Assembly: GCA_023101885.1 (NCBI GenBank)
Contig: JALPQD010000915.1
Location: forward strand, 279,713-343,712
Length of the DNA: 64,000 nt
From: Typhlomys cinereus
Taxonomy: Eukaryota; Chordata; Mammalia; Rodentia; Platacanthomyidae
Reading direction: 5' to 3'
Part shown: piece after piece, positions 1 through 11,083 of the stretch
Position numbering within the stretch: the first letter of the stretch is position 1
Layout of the letters: each line of letters starts with the position of its first letter
The notes under the pieces: generated by a model
The model's database searches: none
What the model was told of the DNA's origin: nothing
Seen by the model: only the letters and a program-made list of their open reading frames with translations
Position numbers and translations under genes: made by a program

Positions 1-11
1 TGTGCACATGT

Positions 12-62
<51 letters not shown>

Positions 63-168
63 ACCACAGGTGAATTCGGGAACCACCATGGACGCTTCCA
101 CCTCCTCCTTGTTTACTCTGCCTCGGGATTCACAGGCTCAGCCCTACAGGGCTTCACAGGACCAGAAG
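1..168 (-). mobile_element. tRNA-derived SINE with (CA)n tail, truncated at its 5' end
   Basis: The segment starts in a (TG)n run and then reads through the body of the same SINE that is complete at 40286-40582, in reverse orientation. It stops after the 'aggaccagaag' block, so the tRNA-like head with its A and B boxes is missing. It abuts an antisense L1 5' UTR. The left edge is cut by the window. Confidence 0.85.
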
Positions 169-905
169 ACTGTTAGTACATCAGTAAAGGCAGGGTTAGT
201 GGCCAGGGGGTGAATATTAGTATGGTAGTGTCATTTTACGATTTAGTACCTTGGTGATATGTGAGAGTAAGTGGTATAATCCCTGAAGTTGTATACGTTT
301 TGGGAGTGGCTATATGGAAAAGTTAATCTACAGTGATTAATAGTTGAAAGGATCAGGATAGTAAAAAAAAAAAGTGGGGGGTTAACTTGTCTTTGGGCTA
401 GAAGTGAAGAATCTCTCCCATGTGATAGGATGATTTTAGAGGACTTCAGATGTATGGCCTTTGTCCCCTCGAGCTTTGCTTGAGTTTCCTTTGGACTCTG
501 TTGAATTCTGAGTAGCAGTGTGTCCTCCATGGACCACAAACAAGGGTCTCCGGTGGGCCGGAGGGGCAGAGGGGCTGATGGAGATGGCAGAGCTCTTCTC
601 CTGGGGCCTGGGACTTGGATTAGTGGCCTACCTAAGCTCCAGAAATTGAGGACCATGAACGAGTCCTGTCCTGGTCGGGCTGGGATTGAGGACCGCAAGC
701 AAGTCCTGTTCTGGTCGGGCAGGCAGGCGGGCAGGTGGGCGGGAGGAACAAAGGGGCTGGGACCTGGGGCGTGACCCAGGCAAACCCAAGACAGCCTGGG
801 CGTTGCTCACGCTGGCTAATGGGAGGAGCTGGGACAAGGGGTGACCTGGGATGGAGGACCACAAGCTAGTCCTGTTGTGATCGGTTGGGCGGGCGGGCAG
901 GAATG
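169..905 (-). mobile_element. L1 5' UTR fragment with GC-rich monomers
   Basis: Positions 205-510 align by eye to the antisense L1 at 54990-55290 and, reverse-complemented, to the L1 5' UTR at about 55960-56100. From about 640 to 900 the sequence is GC-rich with a repeated unit of the form 'gaggaccNNaagcNagtcctgttctggtcggg' (near 648, 688 and 855), which looks like promoter monomers of a rodent L1. No ORF1 is present, because the element is interrupted by the SINE on its left. Confidence 0.75.
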
Positions 906-947
906 GGATTTCCTTTCAATTTAAACTAATGGGAAGTCTTTTCAACT

Positions 948-1310
948 TGTCAAGGTTTGAAATGTAAGTTATCCCCACGTGCTCATGTGTTTGAATCTTC
1001 AGTTGTTTGGAAATATCATGTCACCTTTAGGAGGGGGAGCCTTGCTAGAGGCAGTCACAAGCAATGGGCCTCTAGGTTGGATGAGCTCCTCCCTGATTCA
1101 GCTAGTTAGTCTGCTCTTGAACTTGCAGCAACTCTCAGTCTTTATGATATCTTCAGTGACCTAAGCCACCTCATCTTTCTGCCAACTATGCTTCTTATGA
1201 CATAAAGGACTGTATTTCCCTTCTGGAACAATAAGCTCAACAAATCTCCCTTTCTTCCTTAAATTGTGTTTGAGCATTATCTCAAAGCAGCAGATAAGAG
1301 TAACCAGTAC
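948..1310 (+). mobile_element. MaLR-type solo LTR (family beta), diverged
   Basis: It aligns along its length to the two LTRs of the complete element at 33479-35647: start 'tgtcaaggtttgaaatg', the 'gaggggggagccttgctagagg' block, an AATAAG/AACAAA-type poly(A) region near 1230, and the end 'agagtaaccagtac'. It is clearly older than those copies. No 5-bp target duplication survives at the edges I can define. Confidence 0.7.
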
Positions 1311-3816
1311 CCAGCTTGGTAGTAGCATTATTTCATTTACTAATAAGCCAATAAACTATTTTGTAAGAACCAACCATATAGAGGTTGTATAATTCAATGT
1401 AAAATTATATAGTTCAGCACTCTACAGGTGTAGTCCTGCATGTGACTGCAAGGGTTATTTCACTTTTGAGAGCATTGCTAATTATGACACAATACTGTTT
1501 CTGTCTTCTATCTCTGCTTAACAGAATTTTGAATATTCAGCCAGAAACATGGCCAAATAATATGAAGACTTGTATTTCTTTGGTCAAATAATTGAGTTTT
1601 AACTAATTAGATGTGAGCAGAAGAATCCTATTTCTCTTCTCCCTTTTCTCTTTGTTGTCTTGGAATGTAGATAAGGAAGTAGAAGACCATTTTGGACCAT
1701 GTATATGAATTCAATAGCTGGTAAGGGAAATGGCAAAATGAAAGGAGACAGGGATGTGGCTTACACAAAAGCCTTATACTATTTTAGGATTCTTATCTCA
1801 TAATTTGTATGTGAGAGAGAAATAACTTGTGTTCTGATGTATTTGTCAAGTGCTTTTGGTGTAGGATGACAAATAGGCAGAGAAATCAACTTATCCATAG
1901 ACTTCATTAGAGTGTACAGTATTTAAAGTATCAATCGGTCCTTCTAGCTCAATTCTTGCTTCTCATCTGTCATCACTCTGAAAGGAAACCACTTAAAGAC
2001 AAGGATGAAAGTCATTTCAAAATATAACACACTGCCTTTTTATTGGTAATTATTATTTCATTAAGGATAGAATGTTGAATAAGATTAGGTTTCCATACAA
2101 ATAATTATTAGACACTTAATCCTTGTGTTTTGTGACTACATATGAATTTCATCTTATACCTAGTCTTCTCATATCTATAGCATTGTCTTTACCTTTGCTT
2201 GCTCCTAAAACTAGAACTAATGGATGATAGACTTTCTGTATAGGAGTCTCAGTATATCAGTTTTACCTAAATGGCCCAAGGGAACAAATCAGGATCAATA
2301 GTTAGATAAGTCGTTCAACTTTTTCTCCAAAAGATGATTTCATCTATGGAATTAGTAAATTGAAGTGTTCTATCAATATATTTAAGCAAAGTAAATTATT
2401 GTATATGTATTATATCTTAAATGATAATGTATTGATAGCTACTACAGAAAATTTAGGCTTTAATATGCCTTATAAAATCTCCAATATGTGAATTCAGATT
2501 TTGATCCTCTGAAACAACTTTGGAGATGAATGTTTCCTAATAATTCATTCATACTCAGTACCAAGTATTTGCTTCATTAATTCTCCCCACAGAAAGATTT
2601 GGTGAATATGCTGATGCTGTGAATGAGAAAATAATTCAGGGGAAAAATACACCCATGAACAATTTTGTCAAATAATTCACTGATTGCTGTCAAGTATGCA
2701 AAAATTAGAAGAGTACTGTGAAAATGACAAGCAAAATAATATAGGTAGGGAGATAGTTAAGAGATAAAATTCCACATGGGATTGAAATGTTACAATATTT
2801 TTACATTAGTGTGTTTTTGTTTGTCTTAAAAGACCTGAAATCATAGGATATACATAAAAATTGTTTGAAATCTCTGTCTGGCTGATTCAGACAGTTGGCA
2901 AGCATCATTTCAGTGTTTGCCAAGATAACTGAATGAGCCTCTCTTTGTGAGATTGCATGCAGTAAATGAAGGATTTCTAATCTCTGTCTTATAGTTATGA
3001 CCTCCAAAGTTGTGTGTAAAAGTCAACATCAGCACAACATTATGGAGAAAGAAATGAACCACACAATTGCTCACTGGGTTAGAAACAACCCAGTTTTCAG
3101 TTTTCTAGATATTTTGCATCAAGAAGTTTATGACACTGTGAGAACTTTGATTGCATTTTTTACGTTGAACTACACTGACTCCACCTTCCTAGAGTAGCAG
3201 AATGTTCTTAGTCTTGTCATGTTTTGTGTGTACATACCGTGAGAATAGTAACATATGAATTGTGCTTTAGGTCTTGACTCTCAATATGCACCATAGTCTA
3301 CATAACATTAGTTTGTCTCCTGTCTCCTAACAAACATTCCTTACAGCAGCACTTCCAAGAATCTCTATTCATCCTCCTAGGATCTTGGGACAGTTCTCTG
3401 GTTTTGACACACACATTTGTCACCCATAGTACCTCATACTACTGGTTCTGAAGGTCAAAGCATCTTCTTGAAGCTCTTATGTTCCTAGGTATTCATCTGG
3501 TTTGACTTGAACATCATCATAGAGGTAGCCTTCCACTACCCTTACAGCTCTGTGAAAAACAAAGGGTCCTGACTTGCTCTTCTCCATAACACAGAGGTGT
3601 TAGCAAGGAAGGGAATGGGTAGTGAGGTCTGTTAGTACCTGGATTGAAGCCCATCTCACTTGGGTCAGTGTGGGTCATGGGAACCTGACACCCAGGACAA
3701 AATACCAACTCCATTATAGCAGCAGCACAATTTGCTTTGAAGGTCCTCAAATTTCCACCAGCTGCTACCACCAATTCTTTATAAGAGAGAGTCAAGTTTC
3801 AGATTTGAGCCCTTTG
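1311..3816. other. AT-rich intergenic DNA, no gene recognised
   Basis: No repeat family or coding region is recognisable. A 66-codon open frame at 2997-3197 (+) follows a pyrimidine-rich 'ctctgtcttatag', but I recognise nothing in it and treat it as chance. The first bases after 1310 ('ccagcttggtagtag') vaguely resemble the start of an LTR-element internal region. Confidence 0.6.
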
Positions 3817-3835
3817 GTTTTTTTTTATTTATTCA

Positions 3836-3878
<43 letters not shown>

Positions 3879-4143
3879 GTGCGTGCATGTGCGCACGCTC
3901 ACATATGTATGTATGTATGTGTAGAACCAAGGGTGAATTGGGGAATCATCGTGGACTGCTTCTACCTCCTTTTCTTTTTGCTCTGCCCCGGGATTCACAG
4001 GCTCTGTCCACTAGGACCAGAAGCGCAGAGAGGGTGCCCCCTCCCTTTCTGCCCGGTGTTTGTATGTGGAATCTAGGATCCGAACTCAGGACCCTCTGCT
4101 TACAAGGCAGAGGCTTAACCCCTGAACCATCTCTCCAGCCCCC
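3817..4143 (-). mobile_element. SINE, complete, with long (TG)n tail
   Basis: Reverse-oriented full-length copy: poly(T)/'tttattcaattg', a (TG)n run from 3838, the body, and the tRNA-like head ending 'ccatctctccagcccc'. It is flanked by a 17-bp target-site duplication with one mismatch, cagatttgagccctttg at 3800-3816 and cagatctgagccctttg at 4144-4160. That fixes its borders and shows insertion by L1-type retrotransposition. Confidence 0.93.
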
Positions 4144-4160
4144 CAGATCTGAGCCCTTTG

Positions 4161-5037
4161 AAGCAGCATGTAATTAGAAGCACCATCTTTACAGAGGAAA
4201 CACAGATGCAAAAAAATTTGTTCATTCTCAGCAATAGCTAACATTGAGTGTGATGATATCACAGTGAATTAATGTCATCAAAACCTACTTATCCCTTCAG
4301 ACAATTGCAACACCATTCATCCAGCCCTTTCTATATAAATATGTGATATATATCATTTTTTGTTTTTCTATAACCTTAAGCAATTATAGAAAACCATTCT
4401 TCCATTTTCATCAAAGTGTCCTTATGTTTGGAAGTATATTTTCCAATTTATATGTGAGAAAGAAGAATCTATTAAGGATTACCTTTGCTAAAATAGAAAA
4501 GAAACTATCCACAGAATTGATTTCTGCATGGATATTCTCAAATTTTTAAAAGAGAAGAAAATCTAGCCTCTTGATTGTATTGTGAAGAAGATAGAAGACT
4601 TAAAATTTCTTTCTCACATGTATTGGACTTTATAGCTCTTCCAGTAAACCACTTCAGACTGACAATTTCTTACTGCTGCTGGATTTACCTGAAATTCTTG
4701 AAATTTTATTTCCAAGATAAATTTATTTTTGGACTCAAATATTCAAGTTTACTATGTTAATAATGAGGCTGTGTATATGAAATATATGGGGAAGGTTAAC
4801 AAACTGACTGGCCCACAGAGAAAGTAGAAAAGGGACGGGAAAGGTATGTAACATAAAAGAAATGATGACTCCTATTTAATGAGGAAAAGGACATTCTGAA
4901 AAGAAAAAAGCTGCAGGAACAATTTCAAAATGTTTATTGAAAGGAGATTGTTAAATGTGAAGGAAATGTTGTAGAAAACAGTAAACTTTATTACTTTAAA
5001 AGTACTTCTCTCACTCTCTCTCTCACTCTCTCTCAAT
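4161..5037. other. Intergenic, (TC)n tract at its right end
   Basis: No gene or dispersed repeat is recognised in 4161-5000. Positions 5006-5034 are a short (TC)n microsatellite with 'ca' interruptions, next to the start of an L1 3' fragment. Confidence 0.6.
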
Positions 5038-5445
5038 TTTTAGCAAAATCTTTTTTCTCCCACATTTTATTTTTTTCGTAATCATACAAGCTCAATAAGT
5101 ACCCCCTGCTTCTCCTTCCCCTCCTGTCATCCCCCATTGCACTTTTTTCCCTTCCCTTCTTCCTTTATTCCCCTCCCTTCTTTTTTCTCTCCCAGTGCCT
5201 CCCCCTTCCTCCCTCCCATCCTCTGGAGCATCCATTTATGTGGGTGCTGAACCTCCCTCTGAGTCCTCCACTCTAATGGTGGTTCAGGATTCCATGGCAT
5301 ACCCCGGGGCCTCTTCTTGGGCTCCCTGTTAGCATGGGAACTCTATTATGACTGTTTAATGCCTTGCCTCTGAGAATCCTACTGCCTGAAACCTTCTCCC
5401 CTGTGATCCATGCTTGACTTTGGGAGGTTGTTGACATGTCAGTCA
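5038..5445 (-). mobile_element. L1 3' UTR fragment
   Basis: The run 'ttttttcgtaatcatacaagctcaataagtacccc' followed by a pyrimidine-rich tract is the reverse complement of the 3' end of the window's L1s ('cctaataagtttgtatgagc' preceded by a G-rich tract). Similarity continues through 'tttatgtgggtgctgaacctcc' to about 5445. It is a severely 5'-truncated and diverged copy. Confidence 0.8.
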
Positions 5446-6471
5446 TTGTTTATCAAAAACTTTTGAGCATCCAGTTTGTTCTCTGAATATTTTAGCTACT
5501 AAGAACCTGTTATAGTTCAGAATCAACTTAAAATAGATTGAACATTTAAATGTGATCTCTGACATCATAAAGTAGAAATAAAAGAACATGGGGATAGAGC
5601 ATCATGTTATTCATATGAGAATTAATTCTTGGTTATGACATCAAAAGCATGGGCTATAAAATGCTAAGGAAAGATCAGTGAAATAATTCAACATGAGGAT
5701 TTCTGCAGGAAAAACAAGCAAAAGTGTAAAAGGCATCTTCCAAACTTTCAATATTGTAATATTTGCAAATTCTATATGCACAAGGATTTAATCATGGAAA
5801 AACTAAAGCTTAACTTTTCTCACAGTGCCTGTAACAGTAAAATAATGGAAAATTGCATTACTTCGTGAACATACTATGTAAATAAGCAGATGAATAAAAA
5901 TAAATGCTATAAACACCAAAATGAATTTGAAATTAAAAACGTTAGAGACAGTTTATACGTAGGAAGATGAATTCACATCATAATGGCTACAGTGTTCAAG
6001 TTTTGCTGGCAAAATAATTGCTATAATTATTGAGTTTTGACACATACACAAGGAGATTCACAAGCTTTCTTTTATTCAGTATATTCACAGTATTTTGAGA
6101 TTCATCCTGTGTTGTTAGTTACATCATTGATCTTTTTAACAAAGTAATTCTACTTCTAATATAATGGCTGTATGCATTCTTATGATTGATGTAATAATGT
6201 CCTATCTTTCATGTTGCAGAAATGTCAAAAATGCACGGGATTATTCATTCCATAGGTGGTACAATAGCTAGCATAACGGTGAAAGACAAGCAGTTCAGTG
6301 AGAAATATTTATGTTCATTTTATGTTGCATATATAGATGTTACAGTGATGAGATAGCTACATACATTGAAACTCTTATATATGTTGATTAAAACATGAAG
6401 TGACAGTTGAATAAAGTCAAGTAAGTTGTTATTAAGCCAAATAAGGGGTGATTAAGCCAAGTGAATAGTGA
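5446..6471. other. Downstream flank of the FAM47-like gene
   Basis: No repeat or coding sequence is recognised. For the minus-strand gene ending at 6472 this is the 3' side. A 'tttatt' at about 6070-6075 is an AATAAA signal on the minus strand and would give a 3' UTR of roughly 400 bases. Which signal is used cannot be decided from sequence. Confidence 0.5.
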
Positions 6472-7776
6472 TTACCAAAACCTACAGTCATTTTCCTCAT
6501 CCTCATCCTCATCGTCATCTTCATTAATGTTAACAATGTCATCATAGCAATTTTTATGCAAGGTCCAGTCTTGAGATTTGAATGTTTTTGGCACTGAAGT
6601 TTCGATGTTATTGTAACCCCACCCTTTCCTAAGAAACATAGATATAGGCTCAGGGTTGCTTGGCTTAATAAACCCCTTGTTTAGAAAAAAGTCTTTAAAG
6701 GCAAATGGTTCTGAGTCATCATCAAAGAGTTTCCTAATGTGTTCATCTTGAAGATCAACAGTGTCACTGGACTCCTTTAAAGGCCTTTGATTTCCTAGCA
6801 TTTTCAACTCTCTGGCCTTCAAGTAAGATGGATCATGCTCAGTATTTTCACTGTTGGCTTCATAAGGACTGAGTTTCTTCTGATGTTTCATCTCAAAATC
6901 TGATTTTTGGTTGAAGAGTTGGTTGTCTTTCACTTCATTTGGTCTCCTGCAGGGCTTGAGATCAGAAGGATAAAGGTCGATCTTGACAAAGGAGCTTTCA
7001 TAGTTTGGTTGGGATTTCTCATTCATCTCATATTGCTCTACGGTGTTTCCAAAGGCTGCAGCCCACTCACGTTTGTCATTCACTCCTCTGTAGATGTATC
7101 TGTAATAAATAGAACTAAGCAAATCTTGTTTTTTGTGCTTGATTTCATGAAGCCATATATTTTCATGTGACACCCTGTTATTGGAAGCATCCCGGTCAAA
7201 GTTTCTCTGAGTGTGTTTCTCAAAGCTGGTGGATGGCTTTCTTAAATCTATGTAACTTTCCCAATAACGACATTTGGTTTCTGATTTCCAATAGGGTTTG
7301 GGGAATTCCAAGATGTTACTTAAGAAATTTGAAGAGTTTTCTTCTGCACGAGGCCAGGGAGACAGCAGGTTCTGTGTTTGGCGGGTATTTATGTTCTCCA
7401 AAAAGGTTCTGCGTCCTTGCTGGACTGGTGGTGTAGGTGGGCAAACCTGTCCTGGGTCCTCAGGTGGTTTTCTTTGACTCTTGGTAACAGGGCTGGTGGC
7501 TCTTTGAGAAATCGTTGGAAAAAATGAGCCTTCCAGGTTGTGGGGAGTTAGTCTTTCGGATGGTGTAACACTTCTCTTGAACTCGTCATTTTGTTCCTTT
7601 ACAAATGGCCGCCGCTGGCTCTCTGCGGTGCTGGGGAGCTTCAGTTGCTCCTTTTTGTGCTTTAACAAGCACTTGGTATCTGCCTGGTCTTTGTGCAAAG
7701 GCCTGAAGGCCGTATCCTGGAGCACTGGTTTTCGCAGGCGCCTTGTCTGGTGCCCTGGCAGCCTCTGGTCCCCCAT
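6472..7776 (-). CDS. FAM47-family protein, intronless
   Basis: A single uninterrupted 434-codon frame. The start MGDQRLP matches the usual FAM47 start. The best evidence is the C-terminal third: residues about 354-400 carry the FAM47 signature, with a 'FAFKDFFLNKGF' block, then 'LRKGWGYNNIET', preceded by a 'LFDDD' stretch. Human FAM47A/B/C share this as an AFKDF...KG...ARKGW-type core. Upstream, 'REWAAAFG' near residue 230 fits the short conserved W-containing segment of the family. Unlike the human proteins there is no proline-rich tandem repeat array in the middle, and the typical N-terminal tryptophan-rich segment is not apparent. The chain ends in an acidic tail (residues 416-434, 12 D/E in 19). 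No signal peptide or membrane segment is seen. The biochemical role of the family is unknown; members are X-linked and testis-expressed. Which paralogue this matches cannot be settled here. The intact frame argues for a functional gene. Confidence 0.8.
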   Translation of the reverse strand: MGDQRLPGHQTRRLRKPVLQDTAFRPLHKDQADTKCLLKHKKEQLKLPSTAESQRRPFVKEQNDEFKRSVTPSERLTPHNLEGSFFPTISQRATSPVTKSQRKPPEDPGQVCPPTPPVQQGRRTFLENINTRQTQNLLSPWPRAEENSSNFLSNILEFPKPYWKSETKCRYWESYIDLRKPSTSFEKHTQRNFDRDASNNRVSHENIWLHEIKHKKQDLLSSIYYRYIYRGVNDKREWAAAFGNTVEQYEMNEKSQPNYESSFVKIDLYPSDLKPCRRPNEVKDNQLFNQKSDFEMKHQKKLSPYEANSENTEHDPSYLKARELKMLGNQRPLKESSDTVDLQDEHIRKLFDDDSEPFAFKDFFLNKGFIKPSNPEPISMFLRKGWGYNNIETSVPKTFKSQDWTLHKNCYDDIVNINEDDDEDEDEENDCRFW

Positions 7777-8300
7777 GTTATCTCTGGCTCTGGGACCATC
7801 TGCCCAATCTTGAGGATGTGTTTTCCTGTGATTTTTCTTGTTGCTAGGAGAGCCGTATTGCGTTACAGCCTTTTATGAGGTGGATAGGGTGTGGTGCTCC
7901 CAACTCTTCCCATTATATCCTGCCTGTATGTATGAACAGGTTTACTAATCACTGAAGTGTTAGACTTTCATCTTACTTCTATCTTGACATATAGCAAAAT
8001 GAAGCATGTATATTCACATTTTGGGGGTATATATATATACTTTAGTTTCTTTTAAATGAACTTTAATGTAATAGTGGGATCCCCTAATGGATTGTCTCAA
8101 CCACCAAATTTTGTGATTTTTAAAATAAATGAAAATATATATCATGGACAGGATATTTTGAAACCTATCTTAAATATCAAAAGAAATCTAGGTATTTAAC
8201 AAAGGCATTTCCTCATATAGTATCGTTTTTGAATCCAGAAACACAGACATCCAGTCAGCATTTTTGGAAACATTAAGAAGAGTCAGCATTTTATACAACA
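7777..8300. other. Upstream flank of the FAM47-like gene
   Basis: This is the 5' side of the minus-strand gene. No CpG island and no dispersed repeat is seen in the first 300 bases. It contains the X-box-like site listed separately and is AT-rich beyond 7950. Confidence 0.5.
7840..7848 (-). promoter_or_regulatory. RFX X-box half-site upstream of the FAM47-like gene
   Basis: Plus strand GTTGCTAGG (minus strand CCTAGCAAC) matches the X-box half-site bound by RFX factors. It lies about 65 bases upstream of the start codon. RFX2 drives many spermatid genes, which fits a testis-biased family. A single 9-bp match can occur by chance. Confidence 0.3.
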
Positions 8301-8930
8301 TATCTTTTGCACCTATTCCTTCTGTCTTCCTGTATTTTGTATCCTTGGACCAAGGGATCAGGTACTTTGTGTTACTTAATGAAGCCTAGGAGAAAGTCAA
8401 TTCCTACTCATACTCCCAGCATTTGGTATGGTAAGTAACTTTAATTTGGCTGTCTTGAATTTATGGAATAGTATCTCATCGTGATTTTCATTTGCATTTC
8501 TCACATGACTAAGGGTGCTGGTTATATTCATATGTTGAGTTGCCAACTATATCTCTATGCTCCAAGTTTAAACAATGCTCCTCTTAAGATATATTGTCCT
8601 GAGTTTTCATAGTTATTTATGCTCTGGATTTAGTATATTCTTTGACATGTATATCTCTTAAAATGTTTCCAGCTTTCCATTATTTGTTCATTAATTGTCT
8701 TAATCTATGTCAAAGAGCCAAAATAAGTTTGTGGAAGTGCAGTTTATCTATTTAATTATTTGCTAGAAATCGCTCTTCTGTATTGTATCTAAGAAAATAT
8801 TACCTTGCCAAGGAGCACTTTTTAAAATTCTACAATTTATGTCATTGCTGGTTCTACATTTTGATATGTTAACTATTGAAATTCAATATTTTAAAAATTT
8901 TAAGTAATGTCTGTGTATATACTTGCCATG
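8301..8930 (-). mobile_element. Degraded old L1 fragment
   Basis: Short stretches such as 'atctcatcgtgattttcatttgcatttctcacatgactaaggg' (about 8475-8520) have the texture of antisense mammalian L1 ORF2/3' sequence. Divergence is high and borders are guesses. Confidence 0.4.
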
Positions 8931-9331
8931 TGTTACAGTTCAACTGCATGGTTGCTGATAAATGACCATTAAACAGCTTAAGGGAACAAGGGGTTTATTT
9001 CTTTACGACAGTCTGGTTACAGTTCTCGGTCCAGTTTGAAGGGAGAGCATGCACCAACACCAGGACCGAGGGAAATGGCCACCATCACCACATAACGGCT
9101 GAGAGATGGACAATTCTTACTTGCCAGACCAGCATGTCTGACCAAGTGAACAGAACGATGCCAACTCTCTCAACCAGCTCTCAGTGATTTATCCAGGGCC
9201 TAATCCCACCCACCATGGGCTGAGCCTTCCCCATCTGCTACACAATTTCCTTCAGGTTTGCTCTGGGCTTAACTCAACCATTAATTCTCTACCCTCAACT
9301 GTCAAGTTGACACCTGTGCCTAACTATAACA
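8931..9331 (-). mobile_element. MaLR-type solo LTR (family alpha), with 5-bp TSD
   Basis: A 401-bp unit in reverse orientation, starting 'tgttacagttcaactgcatgg' and ending 'gtgcctaactataaca' (TG...CA). It is flanked by an exact CCATG target-site duplication (8926-8930 and 9332-9336). At least six more copies of the family occur in this window. The 5-bp duplication and terminal TG/CA show integrase-mediated LTR insertion followed by LTR-LTR recombination. Confidence 0.88.
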
Positions 9332-9336
9332 CCATG

Positions 9337-9865
9337 CATGTGACAGTCAGAGGACAACTTTCTGGGGCCGATTCTCACCTTTCACCTTGTCCAGAAAGGA
9401 TCTCTCTTGTTTTCCCTGCTAAAGCGTACTCACAGACTACTGGCCTTGGAGCTTCTAGCTTTTTCTCTTCTCTCCCTCCACCCATCTTGCCACAGGAGTG
9501 CTGGATTACAGAAGCATCAATTGCATCTCACATTTGAATTCCAGGGATCAAATTCAGGTCATCGTGCTTGTGCGACAGACACTTTTACCCACTGAGTCAT
9601 CTTCGCAGAAATATAGCTTGTAGATGACATAAAAACTGACAAAGTTAATTTAAATTTTGCCCATAGCTAGATGATGTTTGAACTTTTTATTTTATAAAAG
9701 TAATCTGTTGCTCATTGAATTAACTATTGCTTTATTTATAAATTGATTATCCAAGGAAATACTATTAATTATAAAAATGCAGTGTAGTTTTACATTTCTA
9801 AACAATCACATATTCCAGAAACATTTATCATAGCTATAATTCTATTGCTAAATACTGTTTAATTA
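9337..9865. other. Intergenic, no feature recognised
   Basis: A moderately pyrimidine-rich stretch to about 9600, then AT-rich. Part of 9370-9610 ('ggattacagaagcatcaattgcatctcacatttgaattccagggatcaaattcaggtcatcgtgcttgtgcgacagacacttttacccactgagtcatcttcgca') reads like a reversed B-type SINE fragment, but it is too diverged to assign. Confidence 0.4.
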
Positions 9866-11083
9866 TTTTTTATTTTTTATTTGTTCATGAATTTTGCTCT
9901 TTGATACTATTGTCCATGTATTCAGAACCTTATATTTGCTCTTCTCTCTATTGTCCTCAATTTTCCTCCTTCACCTACCTTTCTCTTCTTTCTATTCTGC
10001 CCTCTACATTCCAGTTCTTTTGTTTTGTTTTGCTTTGTTTTGTTTTGTGTGTGCTGGAATCAATCAAGGGCTGTTTTGTGATTCTGTGGTTTGTATCATC
10101 TCGGATCCTGGTAGACTCCTCTATGTGTACACTGCTAGATATATTTATTTATCCTTCTCCTCATGTGGGTGACCCATTGTTTATCAAAACTTTATAGTGC
10201 TCCATGGGTTTCTTATCAGTTGACAGTTGATCATCGGACATGTAGTTCACTTGTACTCTGTTTTGGGTTTTGTGATTGCTATTGTTATGTCACTTTTGGA
10301 GGATAGGATTTCACAAGATTTCCCTGTCATCTGGCTCTTCCAGTACTTCTGATAGCTTCTTCCACAAGGGATATTGAGCCTTTTGAGTTAGAGTGTATAT
10401 ACCATGCTGAGGACCAAAATTCTCAAACTTCATAAATTCTTGGTATCATTATGGCCTTCTCCCTCTGGTTATGTTGATGTTATGTCCACTGCTTAAGACT
10501 GAAGGTAGTTTAAATATTCTTTTTGTTCCATTTCCTCTTCTGTGATTGTTAGATATCCAACTCAAGCTGAGTGCTCGACAGTTATCTATTCTCTGCTGAC
10601 TGTTGTCTGTTGCTGAGAGAAGTCATCTATTGCTGAAAGTTACAGGCTACATAAATTTGAAGGTTCAATTCTAGTATCCATATATAAGAGAAAACTTTCC
10701 ATATTTTTCTTTTTGGGTCTGAGTTCCCTCATTCAGCATAATGTTTCTAGCTCCATTCACTTATGTGTCAATTTCATAATTTCATCTTTCTTAATTATGT
10801 CATGATATTCTCTTGTGTATATGTGTCACATTGTATTACCCATACATCAGTAAATGGATACCTATGAATAGAGAGTGTCAGTGATTGTAGGCATGCATGT
10901 GTCTCTATGGTGTGATATAAAGTCCTTTGGGAATACGCACAGGAGCAAGATAACTGATTATATGGCAGTTCTGTTTCGAGTTTTTTGAGAAATCTCCACG
11001 ATTTCCAAAATGACTACCAGTTTACATTTCCATCAGCAGTGATTAAATTCCCTCCCACTTTCTCAACCCTATATCTGTTGCAT

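Noticed and set aside
2997..3197. 66-codon plus-strand frame preceded by an acceptor-like sequence
   Set aside because: No recognisable content, no donor and no partner exon. Expected by chance in AT-rich DNA.
3837..4177. Cysteine-valine repeat proteins starting MCVCVCV
   Set aside because: Translations of (TG)n runs in SINE tails, seen also near 10, 11780, 19254, 24847, 26331, 36746 and 40310.
6907..7813. Several 60-91 codon plus-strand frames
   Set aside because: Antisense shadows of the FAM47-like gene.
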